64,000 nt of DNA. Source: Flavonifractor sp. An82 (GTDB taxonomy: Bacteria; Bacillota; Clostridia; Oscillospirales; Oscillospiraceae). Position numbers and translations under genes: made by a program. The notes beneath the pieces are model-generated. The model worked only from the letters and a program-made list of their open reading frames with translations. It was not told where the DNA came from and searched no databases. Below are positions 26,655 through 35,337 of the stretch, in pieces (positions within the stretch are counted from its first letter, which is position 1; the number at the start of each line of letters is the position of its first letter). The DNA is taken from positions 25,822 to 89,821 of the forward strand of contig NZ_NFHG01000015.1 of assembly GCF_002159265.1 (NCBI RefSeq), written 5' to 3'.

Positions 26655-27086
26655 TTATTGCAGGCCCTCCATGTCCGCCATGGAGGCACAGATCTGGTAC
26701 AGGCTGTCCAGCAGCATCGTCCGCTGCTCCTCACTCAGACCAGCCAGCACGGTCTCCGCCCGGCGCTCCAGCGTCTGGCGCACCTCCCGCTGCTTCTCCC
26801 AGCCCTGCTCCGTCAGATAGACATGGAGGGAGCGCCGGTTGCCCTGCTCCTTGCAGCGGCGGATCAGCCCCTTCTCTTCCATGCGGTTGAGCAGCCCGGT
26901 GAGGGTGGCAGGGTCAATCTGACAGCCGGCGGCAATGCTCTTCTGTACACTGCCATCGTGCAGGCCCAGATAGTCCAATACCTTGGGCTGGCCCGCCGTC
27001 AGACCAGACCCGTTCAGTTCCGCCATAACCCCCCGCTGAAACAGAGCCTGGGCCGCCATCAGCAGATAGTGGAAGCTGTAATCCAT
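26655..27086 (-). CDS. MarR family transcriptional regulator
   Basis: 143 residues. The winged-helix core is seen in LTAGQPKVLDYLGLHDGS, the recognition helix in QIDPATLTGLLNRMEEKGLI and the wing in RRCKEQGNRRSLHVYLTEQG. ATG 27086 is preferred to the longer upstream frame because it gives the usual MarR N-terminal dimer helix and has GGGGTG upstream. A perfect palindrome at its promoter suggests autoregulation. The ZIP gene downstream may be a target. Confidence 0.9.
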   Translation of the reverse strand: MDYSFHYLLMAAQALFQRGVMAELNGSGLTAGQPKVLDYLGLHDGSVQKSIAAGCQIDPATLTGLLNRMEEKGLIRRCKEQGNRRSLHVYLTEQGWEKQREVRQTLERRAETVLAGLSEEQRTMLLDSLYQICASMADMEGLQ

Positions 27087-27122
27087 ACCAAACACCCCAT
27101 ACGTTAAAACAGATCCAAATAA

Positions 27123-27164
27123 TTTGTATACAAACAGTTTAACATCGGGGGTCTCCACTGTCAA
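27123..27164 (-). promoter_or_regulatory. marR promoter with palindromic operator
   Basis: On the minus strand: -35 TTGACA (27159-27164), 17-base spacer, -10 TAAACT (27136-27141), immediately followed by the perfect 12-base palindrome TTTGTATACAAA (27123-27134) over the transcription start. Confidence 0.75.
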
Positions 27165-27250
27165 CGGCTCTTTGCATTCTTTTCCTTTGTCATCCAAATT
27201 CTTTCCTGCTCTAACGGCGGATTTTTGTGCGCTGTGCCTGCAAAAAATGC

Positions 27251-27346
27251 TTACGAGGGAGAAAAAATCCTGCTACAATACAGGTATGGATGGCAGTCGC
27301 AGTGAAAGAAAGTAGCGAGACGGACGTTTCGCTGCTTTCTTTTTTT
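27251..27346 (+). promoter_or_regulatory. promoter and terminator-bearing leader of the DUF2798 gene
   Basis: -35 TTACGA (27251-27256), 17-base spacer, -10 TACAAT (27274-27279). About 25 bases into the transcript is an intrinsic terminator: arms GAAAG-T-AGCGA (27308-27318) and TCGCT-G-CTTTC (27329-27339), then seven Ts. The gene starts 43 bases later, so expression needs read-through. No known regulator motif is recognised in the short leader. Confidence 0.62.
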
Positions 27347-27388
27347 GCTTTGCCCCTCATTTTGTGTTGGAAAGGAGTCCCCCTGCAT

Positions 27389-27853
27389 ATGCCCAAAACC
27401 AAGCTGCAAAACGTAATCTTTACCATTATTATGGCCATCATCATGGTCTATGGCATGATCGTGTACAACGTCGCCCTCAACACCGGCGGCGTCTCCAACG
27501 CCACCTTCCTGCTGGCCCTCCACGAGCTGCCCATCATGGCTCCCATTGCCTTTCTCCTGGAGTTCTTCGTGGTGGAGCGGCTGGCCACCCGTCTGGCCTT
27601 TACCTTCATGCGCCCCACCGACCGCCCCCAGTTCATCACCTATGCCATCTCCACCATGATCGTGTGCATCATGTGCCCCACCATGAGCCTCATCGCCACC
27701 CTGCTCTTCAAGGAGCCCAGCTTCGGCACCTGGGTCCGCACCTTCGGCTGCAACATGCCCATGGCGCTGATCTGGCAGCTGCTCTACTGCGGTCCTCTGG
27801 TGCGGCTTATCTTCCGCACCCTGTTCCGCCGTCAGCTGGCTGCCGCCAACTGA
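27389..27853 (+). CDS. DUF2798 family membrane protein
   Basis: 154 residues, with four hydrophobic helices (about 8-28, 40-62, 85-107, 120-142) arranged as two similar halves, each with a MP-rich motif (ALHELPIMAPIAF and TFGCNMPMALIWQ). This layout is typical of DUF2798 proteins, whose function is unknown. ATG 27389 is preceded by AAAGGAG. It has its own promoter with a terminator in the leader. Confidence 0.82.
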   Translation: MPKTKLQNVIFTIIMAIIMVYGMIVYNVALNTGGVSNATFLLALHELPIMAPIAFLLEFFVVERLATRLAFTFMRPTDRPQFITYAISTMIVCIMCPTMSLIATLLFKEPSFGTWVRTFGCNMPMALIWQLLYCGPLVRLIFRTLFRRQLAAAN

Positions 27854-27861
27854 TATAGTCC

Positions 27862-27904
27862 GAAAAAGGGGCGCACTGCACCGCAGTACGCCCCTTTTTC
27901 TTTA
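27862..27904. terminator. bidirectional terminator
   Basis: Arms GAAAAAGGGGCG-ACTGC and GCAGT-CGCCCCTTTTTC, T runs on both strands, shared by the DUF2798 gene and the convergent DUF5655 gene. Confidence 0.9.
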
Positions 27905-28294
27905 TTTATACTGTGAAAAATCATAGGCCTCTTTGATCCAGGTAAGCAGCTGCTCATCCAGCTCCTCAATGGAGGATATCACCACATGGTGGGTCCACCG
28001 GTTGGGATAGGGCTCCACCGCCACGGCGATTCGCTCGTGCTCCACCCGCTGGGCCAGCCCGAAGGTGACCAGCAGGCAGTGCTTGGGCCAGTCCTTCTTC
28101 CGCCGGACCGGCAGGGAGGCGGCCGCAAACAGGTGGCGGCCATAGAAGCTGATCTGGCTCTTCTGAACCTTGACCGACGCCTCAGGCACCACCGCCGACA
28201 GCCGTGCAAACAGGGCCTCATAGAGCGTCAGTTCCTCCGGATGGCCCTCAAAATAGCGGAGCAGATCCGACTCATAATATTCCGGTACGTTCAT
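27902..28294 (-). CDS. DUF5655 domain-containing protein
   Basis: 130 residues. The segment LYEALFARLSAVVPEASVKVQKSQISFYGRHLFAAASLPV is the recognisable core of DUF5655, followed by HERIAVAVEPYPNRWTHHVVISS. The family is often found as a small cytoplasmic protein near DUF1801-like proteins and has no proven activity. ATG 28294 has GAGGGAACCT upstream; the frame continues 42 codons further but without a ribosome site. Confidence 0.75.
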   Translation of the reverse strand: MNVPEYYESDLLRYFEGHPEELTLYEALFARLSAVVPEASVKVQKSQISFYGRHLFAAASLPVRRKKDWPKHCLLVTFGLAQRVEHERIAVAVEPYPNRWTHHVVISSIEELDEQLLTWIKEAYDFSQYK

Positions 28295-28469
28295 AGGTTC
28301 CCTCTTCTCTGCCGCCAGCGGCATTTCTGCTACTGTCAGCATACACGCAAATCTGTCCTCTGTAAAGCGGCGATTGCGCAAGCCGCACCCCTCGTATATA
28401 ATATAGGCAGCTGACCGCATTCTTTTGTTCCCGGGTGAGAGACCTCAGCCCGGGCAAGGAGGAACCTGT

Positions 28470-31400
28470 ATGGAGCTACTGGAGCAGTGCCAGCTTTGGC
28501 ATCAGAATAACGAGTACCAGCGGATCATTGACGCTCTGGAGGCCATCCCCGCTGAAACCCGCACCCCTGAGATGGACAGCGAGCTGGCCCGGGCCTACAA
28601 CAATATCGCTGGGCTGGAGGACAAGGCCCTCTTCCAAAAGGCCCTTGACCTGCTGAAACCCCACGAGGACTACTTTCAGGGGGACCACTTCTGGAATTTC
28701 CGCATAGCCTACGCCTACTATTATCTGGACCAGGAGGGCCTTGCCCTCCGCTACTTCCAGCGCGCTCTGGAGGCCCGCCCCGGCGACGGAGACACTATGG
28801 AGCTCATAGAAAGCTGCCGCAAGTGCCTTACCCTGCCCCGGTTCGAGGCCAGCTTCCGGGAGCGGACCCGGCAGGCCTGGCAGGCCTTCGAGGCTGGAGA
28901 GAGGGAGCTGCGCCGTATCATGGATGAGGATGTGGGGCACCAACGGGGCCAGGAGGTAATCGCCCGGTGTGAGGAAATTCTTCACCTGGCGCTGGCGGAC
29001 GTCTCCTTTGAGCTTGGCTTCAACGGCACCAAGTATGAGCTGATCCTGTCGCCGGAGGGGGACCGGCTCAAACTGTTTGAACTGGTCTATTTCCAGCACC
29101 GCGCTCCCACCGGCGTGCTGGAGCACTGGGATATCATGGTGGGCCGCCAGCCCACCCCCGGCTGCAGTCTGCACACCGGCGGCTGGGAGGTCTCCGGCGA
29201 CGACGTTCAGGTGTGGCCGGAACGGCTGGAGGGCGACCGGGTAGGGCTGACCCTCTACTGTGAAAAGCTCCTTCCCCTGCTCCGGGATGAGGAGGACCGG
29301 GCCTGGTGGATGCTGTTCACCCTGACGGACCAGGCGCTGGGCGAGATCCCCCACATGCGCTATGTGGAGCGTTTCCAGGTGACCGACACCCCGCCGGAGG
29401 GCTCCTCCATCCCCCTCTCCAGGCTGTCCGATGCACTGGAGGATATGGGCCTCTGTCTGTCCACAGACGCCCTGGGCTATCTGGAGAGCTATACCACCTA
29501 TCAGATGGAACCCGAACAGGACCGGGACGCCGACTGGCGGCTGGACATCTGCGTGGGCTCCACCTGCTGCACCCCTCTCATCAACGACTACCTCAGCGGC
29601 GAGAGCGACGGCATGGACGAGCTGCACCAGAACGGTGCGGTAGCCGGCTTCTTCTGCTATCCCCTGGAAGGCTTCACCGGCGAGGATCGCAGCCAGCAGC
29701 TCTTCGCCTTCCGGGACGCGCTGGAGGAGGCCCTGACCACCCAGGCCGGCGAGGATGCCCTGACCCTCACCGGCGGCGCCACTGGTCTCTACTGCGGCTA
29801 TGTGGACTTCATCGCCTGGGACCTGGACGCCGTGCTCAGCGCCGCCGCCGATTTCTTCCAGAGCACTTCCCTGCCCTGGGCCAGCTTCCACACCTTCCGC
29901 CGGGACGTGGGCACCGTCCGGCTGGTGAGCCGGGATGTCGATCCTGATCAGGTTCATCCGGAGACCGGATCCCTGCTGTCCCCGGAGGACATCGCCGCCC
30001 TGGAGTCCTTCTCCGGGGACTCCAGAGGTTACTTTGGCCGAATGCTGGATTTTCTCCAGAACTTCATGGACGCTGGCGTGGAGGAGGGCCGCTTCACCAG
30101 GGGGCAGGCCCGACGGGACCTGCAGATCGCCCTGTGGTACGCCTACGCCTGCAACAACATGGACGAGTACCGCTTCTACTACCAGGCCGCCCAGTGGATG
30201 CCCGATTCCGAGGAGAACGCCAAGGGCTGCGGCACCTGGTACTACCGCTACTCCGCGGCGTTGATGTACTGCGGCAGGCTGGAGGAGGCCCAAAAGTACG
30301 CCGAGCTGGGCGCCCAGGAGGAGCCGGACTACCCCTGGATCTGGCTCCAGGTGGCCAAGCTGCGCAGCCACTTTGGAGACCAGGAGGGGGCCCTGGACGC
30401 CGTACAGCAGGGTCTGGCTCTGGAGCCCGGGGACTATGAGTTCCTGACCCTGCGGGGGGAGATCCTGGCCGGTGCCTCTCTGGAACAGATGGAATACCAC
30501 TGGATCAACCCCGATCTGGACCGGGCCCTCCAGGACGGAGCGGACGAAGGCGCCGCCGAAAAGCTGTGCTCCATCGCCTGCATCACCACCGACCCCAATG
30601 GGCTTGCATCCTTCCACCAGATCTTCTCCCCCGATCCGGAGGATTTTGAGACAGACGCCCCCTACTGCGCCTTCCACTACCCCTTGCAGGGCCATCAGCT
30701 GGAGGTGGTCTTCCGCATGAATCAGGCGGGACTGTCCAAGCGGAAGCCCCAATGGCTGGCCACCCAGAAGGCCCGGATGGACAGCGGAAGCTGGCTGACC
30801 TGGACTACCCCCCAGGGAGAACACTGCACCCTGGAGACGGTGCTCTTCGATCTGGACGATCAGGTCACCCTGCTCTACACCCACACCGCCGGGAAGCGGA
30901 AGCGCTACTTCTATGTCCGGCTGGAGAAGGACGGCACCCCCGGCGACTGGGAGGAGGTCGACACCAGCACCACCTCCGCCGGGAAGCATTACAGCGAGGC
31001 GGAGATGGAGGCGGTAGAGAACCACATCCAGCGCTATTTCGGTCCCTTTGAAAATGTGTGGCACGAGCTGGAGTCCCCCGACATTCACGTGGATATCTGC
31101 CTGATTCCACCGGGAGAGGACCGGGATTACTACACCCTTGTGACCATGGGCATGGGTGCCCACCGCATGAATGTGCCCCAGGAGCTGGCCGAGCACAGGC
31201 TGGAGCGGGCGGAGCTGGCCATCGCACTGCCCCCGGACTGGAAACTGGAGCAGGAAGCTCTGTCCGACGAGAACTGGTATTGGCCCGTTCGCCTGTTGAA
31301 AATCCTGGCCCGGCTGCCCATCAGCACAGACAGCTGGCTGGCCTGGGGCCATACCGTGGACAATCAGGAGCCCTTTGCCGACGGCACGCAGCTGAGCGCC

Positions 31401-32099
31401 TCCATCCTGATCTCCCCCCAGCGGGTGGAGGAGGAGGGCTTTGTCTGTACCCTGCCGGGCGGCGAGGAGGTCAACTTCTACCAGGTGATTCCCCTCTACG
31501 ACGATGAACTGCAATATAAGCTGTCCCACGATGCCGACGAGCTGCTGGAGCGCATGGAGGGGCTCAGCTTTGTGGTCAGCCCGGACCGTCCCCATGCCAC
31601 GGACGCCACGGCCCGGCCGGATGACGACGGGCTGCTGGACGACGGAGCCTGGCACCTGCAATCCATTCGGGACAAGCATCTGCCGGTGGATGAGCTCGCC
31701 GCCTACCGCCACATGGCCGTTTACCTGCGGTGGTGTATGGAGCACGACCTCATGAGCCTGGCCTTTCTGGAGCAATACGGCAGCCTGGTCCAGCGCTTCC
31801 AGTCCGACTTCTCCCACCTGGATCTCAGCGTCCTGATCCGGGACGAGCTGGACGGCACGCTGCCCCTGTCCCTCTTCGACCAGGAGGGGCAGGCCTTCGC
31901 CCGCTTCTACTACGGCGGAGAGGGGGACTGCTCCTACCCCGACGACGTGGACGCCTATGCCCTGCGCTATTTCGGTCCGGAGCGCTGTTCCGGAGAATTT
32001 CAGGATGAGGCCTACCTCTTCCTCCCCGCCGACGAGGCCTGCTATCAGGCCCTGGCCGCTATCATTCAGCAGCGGTGGGACCGCTGGAATGAGGCATAA
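28470..32099 (+). CDS. large TPR and SUFU-domain protein, possible polyimmunity-like protein
   Basis: 1,209 residues, no signal or membrane segment, acidic. TPR-like helices lie at about 45-105 and 580-660 (YYRYSAALMYCGRLEEAQKY, EGALDAVQQGLALEPGDYEF). Residues about 850-1040 are a suppressor-of-fused domain: HVDICLIPPGEDRDYYTLVT, MGAHRMNVP, WYWPVRLLKILARLP, WLAWGHTVDN, FYQVIPLYDDELQYKL. SUFU is a common immunity domain against polymorphic toxins. Other segments (about 185-240, 330-440, 740-840) look like further small globular domains, some similar to immunity-type DUFs such as DUF695, but this is uncertain. No toxin gene is adjacent. Confidence 0.7.
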   Translation: MELLEQCQLWHQNNEYQRIIDALEAIPAETRTPEMDSELARAYNNIAGLEDKALFQKALDLLKPHEDYFQGDHFWNFRIAYAYYYLDQEGLALRYFQRALEARPGDGDTMELIESCRKCLTLPRFEASFRERTRQAWQAFEAGERELRRIMDEDVGHQRGQEVIARCEEILHLALADVSFELGFNGTKYELILSPEGDRLKLFELVYFQHRAPTGVLEHWDIMVGRQPTPGCSLHTGGWEVSGDDVQVWPERLEGDRVGLTLYCEKLLPLLRDEEDRAWWMLFTLTDQALGEIPHMRYVERFQVTDTPPEGSSIPLSRLSDALEDMGLCLSTDALGYLESYTTYQMEPEQDRDADWRLDICVGSTCCTPLINDYLSGESDGMDELHQNGAVAGFFCYPLEGFTGEDRSQQLFAFRDALEEALTTQAGEDALTLTGGATGLYCGYVDFIAWDLDAVLSAAADFFQSTSLPWASFHTFRRDVGTVRLVSRDVDPDQVHPETGSLLSPEDIAALESFSGDSRGYFGRMLDFLQNFMDAGVEEGRFTRGQARRDLQIALWYAYACNNMDEYRFYYQAAQWMPDSEENAKGCGTWYYRYSAALMYCGRLEEAQKYAELGAQEEPDYPWIWLQVAKLRSHFGDQEGALDAVQQGLALEPGDYEFLTLRGEILAGASLEQMEYHWINPDLDRALQDGADEGAAEKLCSIACITTDPNGLASFHQIFSPDPEDFETDAPYCAFHYPLQGHQLEVVFRMNQAGLSKRKPQWLATQKARMDSGSWLTWTTPQGEHCTLETVLFDLDDQVTLLYTHTAGKRKRYFYVRLEKDGTPGDWEEVDTSTTSAGKHYSEAEMEAVENHIQRYFGPFENVWHELESPDIHVDICLIPPGEDRDYYTLVTMGMGAHRMNVPQELAEHRLERAELAIALPPDWKLEQEALSDENWYWPVRLLKILARLPISTDSWLAWGHTVDNQEPFADGTQLSASILISPQRVEEEGFVCTLPGGEEVNFYQVIPLYDDELQYKLSHDADELLERMEGLSFVVSPDRPHATDATARPDDDGLLDDGAWHLQSIRDKHLPVDELAAYRHMAVYLRWCMEHDLMSLAFLEQYGSLVQRFQSDFSHLDLSVLIRDELDGTLPLSLFDQEGQAFARFYYGGEGDCSYPDDVDAYALRYFGPERCSGEFQDEAYLFLPADEACYQALAAIIQQRWDRWNEA

Positions 32100-32105
32100 A
32101 GCTGC

Positions 32106-32150
32106 AAAAAACCGCTGTCCCGGCCCAAGGGCCGGGACAGCGGTTTTTTC
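32106..32150. terminator. bidirectional terminator after the SUFU gene
   Basis: Near-perfect arms of about 20 bases, beginning AAAAAACCGCTGTCCCGG and ending CCGGGACAGCGGTTTTTT, shared with the convergent fucO gene. Confidence 0.93.
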
Positions 32151-32156
32151 TGTCTG

Positions 32157-33305
32157 TTACATCAGGCCTCTGTAGAGGGTCTTGATCTCCTCCACGCTGG
32201 TATCTCTGGGGTTGCCGGGGCAGCAGGCGTCGGCGAAGGCGGACTCGGACAGGAAGTCCACATCCTCCTCCTTCAGGATGCCCTTCAGGTCGGCGGGGAT
32301 ACCCACGTCGGCGGAGAGCTGCTTGACGGCGGCAATGGTGGCCTCCACGGCCTCAGTCTCGCTCATGCCATCGATCCCCTCGACGCCCATGGCCCGGCCG
32401 ATGGCGCGATAACGGTGACCGGCCACCTCCTTGTTGTACTCCAGTCCGGTGGGCAGGATGATGGCGCAGGCCACGCCGTGGGGGGTATCATACAGGGCGG
32501 ACAGGCCGTGGGCCATGGAGTGGACGATGCCCAGGCCCACATTGGAGAAGCCCATACCGGCAATGTACTGGCCCAGGGCCATGCCCTCCCGGCCCTCAGG
32601 GGTGTTGTCCACGGCGCCGCGGAGGCTCTGGGAAATCAGGCGGATGGCCTCCAGATGGAACATATCGGAGATGGCGCAGGCGCCCTTAGTGATATAGCCC
32701 TCGATGGCGTGGGTCAGGGCGTCCATGCCGGTGGCGGCGGTCAGACCCTTGGGCATGGAGGACATCATGTCGGGATCCACCACGGCCACCTCGGGGATGT
32801 CGTTGGCGTCCACGCACACAAATTTACGCTTCTTCTCCACGTCGGTGATGACGTAGTTGATGGTCACCTCAGCGGCGGTGCCGGCAGTGGTGGGGACGGC
32901 AATGGTGAACACCGCGTGCTTCTTGGTGGGAGCCACGCCCTCCAGGGAGCGCACGTCGGCAAACTCCGGGTTGTTGGCGATGATGCCCACCGCTTTGGCG
33001 GTGTCCATGGCGGAGCCGCCGCCGATGGCCACGATGCAGTCGGCGCCGGAGGCCTGGAAGGCGGCCACGCCGCTCTGTACATTCTCAATGGTGGGGTTGG
33101 CCTTGATATCGGTATATACCTCATAGGCAAAGGCGGCCTTGTCCAGCAGGTCGGTCACCTTGGCCACCACGCCAAAGCGGACCAGATCCGGGTCGGTGCA
33201 CACCAGCGCCTTCTGATAGCCACGGGAAGTGAGCTCGGGCACAATGTTTTCGATTGCACCCTTTCCATGATAAGAGATGGTATTCAGGACAATACGGGTC
33301 GCCAT
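32157..33305 (-). CDS. fucO: lactaldehyde reductase (iron-containing alcohol dehydrogenase)
   Basis: 382 residues, nearly the length of E. coli FucO and similar throughout by eye: RGYQKALV, NNPEFADVRSLEG, PTTAGTAAEVTINYVITD, DALTHAIEGYIT, GQYIAGMGFSNVGLG. GGGSAMDTAK binds NAD. The iron ligands are the Asp/His of MDALTHAIEG and the two His in VHSMAHG and DTPHG. It reduces lactaldehyde to 1,2-propanediol, or runs as a diol dehydrogenase. Start ATG 33305 gives the family N-terminus (MATRIVLN). No fucose or rhamnose genes are adjacent, so the in vivo substrate is open. Confidence 0.88.
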   Translation of the reverse strand: MATRIVLNTISYHGKGAIENIVPELTSRGYQKALVCTDPDLVRFGVVAKVTDLLDKAAFAYEVYTDIKANPTIENVQSGVAAFQASGADCIVAIGGGSAMDTAKAVGIIANNPEFADVRSLEGVAPTKKHAVFTIAVPTTAGTAAEVTINYVITDVEKKRKFVCVDANDIPEVAVVDPDMMSSMPKGLTAATGMDALTHAIEGYITKGACAISDMFHLEAIRLISQSLRGAVDNTPEGREGMALGQYIAGMGFSNVGLGIVHSMAHGLSALYDTPHGVACAIILPTGLEYNKEVAGHRYRAIGRAMGVEGIDGMSETEAVEATIAAVKQLSADVGIPADLKGILKEEDVDFLSESAFADACCPGNPRDTSVEEIKTLYRGLM

Positions 33306-33446
33306 AACATGATCCCCTTTCACAAATTATGGGTTTGCTGAAATCCAGCTATAACCTATCACAACTTGTCCTCCAAAACAAGGTCATGGCAATAAAAGGC
33401 ACCATAAGAGCAAAATATGGAATCCGGACTTTATTCTCTTTTCTGC

Positions 33447-33498
33447 TTGACATATATAGATGGTCTATATATAATCCAATATATAGACAGTCTATATA
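33447..33498 (+). promoter_or_regulatory. padR promoter with two copies of a 19-base operator
   Basis: -35 TTGACA (33447-33452), 17-base spacer, -10 TATAAT (33470-33475), a near-consensus promoter. Two imperfect palindromes, TATATAGATGGTCTATATA (33453-33471) and TATATAGACAGTCTATATA (33480-33498), differ at two bases and are 27 bases apart. The first fills the spacer and the second ends at the AGGAGG ribosome site. PadR autoregulation is inferred. Confidence 0.85.
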
Positions 33499-33508
33499 GG
33501 AGGTGCCT

Positions 33509-33856
33509 ATGGAACTGGAAAAAAGTCTGGTCAGCGGCAGCATGGCCCTGCTTGTCATGAAGCTGCTGGAGGAGCGCGACATGTACGGTTATCAGATGAT
33601 CGAGGAGCTGAAAAAAAGATCGGACAACACCTTTCACCTGAAGGCCGGCTCTCTATATCCCCTGCTCCACGGTCTGGAGGAAAAGGATTATGTCTCCGCC
33701 TATGAGCAGGAGGCCGCCGCCGGCAAACCCAGGCGCTACTATCATCTGACCGGTCTGGGGCACAAGATTCTGCAGGAAAAAGAGGAATCGTGGAATCTGT
33801 ATGCCCGTGCGGTCAGGCAGGTGCTGGGGGGAGGTGCCTGTTATGCAGGAGCATAA
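33509..33856 (+). CDS. PadR family transcriptional regulator
   Basis: 115 residues with the PadR winged helix: VSGSMALLVMKLLEERDMYGYQ, then FHLKAGSLYPLLHGLEEKDYV and a wing ending KPRRYYHLTGLGHK. TAGGAGGTGCCT precedes ATG 33509. The stop overlaps the next gene by 14 bases, so regulator and membrane protein are co-translated. It should repress its own operon through the two palindromes upstream. Confidence 0.93.
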   Translation: MELEKSLVSGSMALLVMKLLEERDMYGYQMIEELKKRSDNTFHLKAGSLYPLLHGLEEKDYVSAYEQEAAAGKPRRYYHLTGLGHKILQEKEESWNLYARAVRQVLGGGACYAGA

Positions 33857-35201
33857 GACCATCCAGGAGTACCTGGAGACGGCCGCCGCACAGATCCGTT
33901 GGAAGCGTGCCCGGTCCGTGGTAATGCCGGAACTAAGGCGGCACCTGGAGGACCAGCGGGACGCCTTTGCCGCAGAGGGCCGTGAGGATGCTGAGGGGCT
34001 GGCTGTGGAAGAGATGGGCGATCCGGTAACTGTTGGCACGGAACTGGACTCCATCCACCGCCCCAGGCCTCAGTGGGGGCTGCTGGCCCTCACCATGCTG
34101 CTGGCCCTGTGCGGTGCCCTTCTTCAAATCTGGCTGACCGCCTCCTGGTCCTATTGCTACAAGGATGCAGACCCCTTCCACACCCTGACCGCCTTTGCTT
34201 TGGGCTGCGGCGCCCTGCTGCTGGGCTACTTTCTGGACCCTGCCCGGCTGGCGCGTTATGGCAGAATGATTTACCTGGGCGCCATCGCAGCCGGTCTGAT
34301 CGCACTGCTGGCCTCACCCCGGCCTCAGTCGGTCTCCCTCTACGCTATCTATCTCACCCTGTGCTACCCTGCGGTATATGCCCTGTGGCTCTATACCTGC
34401 CGGAGAAAGAGCTGGGCAGGGCTGCTGCTGGCAGTGGGCGGCGGCATTCCGCTGGCGGTGATCTGCGTTCTGGCGCCCCGCCTGTCCAGTCTCCTGACTC
34501 TGCTGCTCACAGGCTTTGTCTTGCTGCTGACGGCAGCCTGGAAGGACTGGTTCGGGCTCGGCAGGCGGAAGTCCATGGGGTTTGTGCTGCTCTGCGGCGC
34601 CGCGCTGGCCGGCATCGCCCTCTGGGTCCTCCTCCCCTCCCTTTCCGGCAGCGGACGGCTAGCGGTGGCTCTGCACCCGGAGCTGGACCCCACAGGGGCC
34701 GGATACCAAGCCTCTGCCATCCGAAAGGTGTTGGATCTCTCCCAGTGGCTGGGCCAGGGGGCCTGGAATACGGGCATCTCCCCCTACCCCTTTGAACAGA
34801 CGGTACCCGGCTGCGGCAACGACACCTTTTTGACCACCATCATTTACAAATTGGGATGGGCTCCCTTTCTGGCCGTTGTGCTGGCCTTTGCCGTTTTGAC
34901 GCTTTGGCTGCTGCGCCGCTGCCTGAAGCACAAAAGCCAGCTGGGACGTATGGTGGCGCTGGCAGTGGTCATGACCTTGTGTATGCAGGCGCTGTACAGC
35001 GTGGCATGGAATCTGGGCGTTACCCTGTTTGCCGCCGAATTCCCGCTGCTCATCGGCAACACCAATACCATCATCAACATGGGGCTCATCGGCCTTGCTC
35101 TGTCAGTCTTTCGGGGCGAGAGCATTGCCCGGGACAACATATGTGCGGATATACCGCCTCTGCCCCGTTACCACATCAAAATTTCACTCCAGAGGTACTG
35201 A
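33843..35201 (+). CDS. SEDS (FtsW/RodA)-like membrane protein with N-terminal helical prefix
   Basis: 452 residues. Residues 1-80 form a soluble helical prefix (RWKRARSVVMPELRRHLEDQRDAF) of the kind called permease prefix domain. Ten or so membrane helices follow. The C-terminal third resembles FtsW/RodA: GNDTFLTTIIYKLGW aligns by eye with the extracellular loop carrying the catalytic Asp, and NTNTIINMGLIGLALSVFR with the usual GGSSLLANM-type helix, but the Gly-rich loop motif is degenerate. It may be a specialised glycosyltransferase or a regulator of envelope stress. The pairing with PadR is known in other Firmicutes. Confidence 0.72.
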   Translation: MQEHKTIQEYLETAAAQIRWKRARSVVMPELRRHLEDQRDAFAAEGREDAEGLAVEEMGDPVTVGTELDSIHRPRPQWGLLALTMLLALCGALLQIWLTASWSYCYKDADPFHTLTAFALGCGALLLGYFLDPARLARYGRMIYLGAIAAGLIALLASPRPQSVSLYAIYLTLCYPAVYALWLYTCRRKSWAGLLLAVGGGIPLAVICVLAPRLSSLLTLLLTGFVLLLTAAWKDWFGLGRRKSMGFVLLCGAALAGIALWVLLPSLSGSGRLAVALHPELDPTGAGYQASAIRKVLDLSQWLGQGAWNTGISPYPFEQTVPGCGNDTFLTTIIYKLGWAPFLAVVLAFAVLTLWLLRRCLKHKSQLGRMVALAVVMTLCMQALYSVAWNLGVTLFAAEFPLLIGNTNTIINMGLIGLALSVFRGESIARDNICADIPPLPRYHIKISLQRY

Positions 35202-35208
35202 TAAAAAC

Positions 35209-35253
35209 GCACGGACCACTGCTGCAAGAGCGGTGGTCCGTGCTTCTTATTTC
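35209..35253 (+). terminator. terminator after the SEDS-like gene
   Basis: Perfect 11-base arms GCACGGACCAC (35209-35219) and GTGGTCCGTGC (35233-35243) followed by TTCTTATTT. Confidence 0.85.
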
Positions 35254-35337
35254 CTGTCCCAATGTATCAAATGAGGTAAAATCTAACTCGAAGCGCCCCT
35301 AAAACGGAGCATTTCTAAAAATATATGCGCGTCAGCT

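Noticed and set aside
27280..27320. A possible third GlpP loop in the DUF2798 leader (CAGTCGCAGTGAAAG)
   Set aside because: The AGAG core repeats and the enclosing stem are missing; only a few bases agree with the glpP and glpO sites.
28476..31817. A 1,113-residue open frame antisense to the SUFU gene
   Set aside because: Same cause: high GC at third positions opens the antisense frame. The plus-strand product has recognisable domains and a ribosome site.
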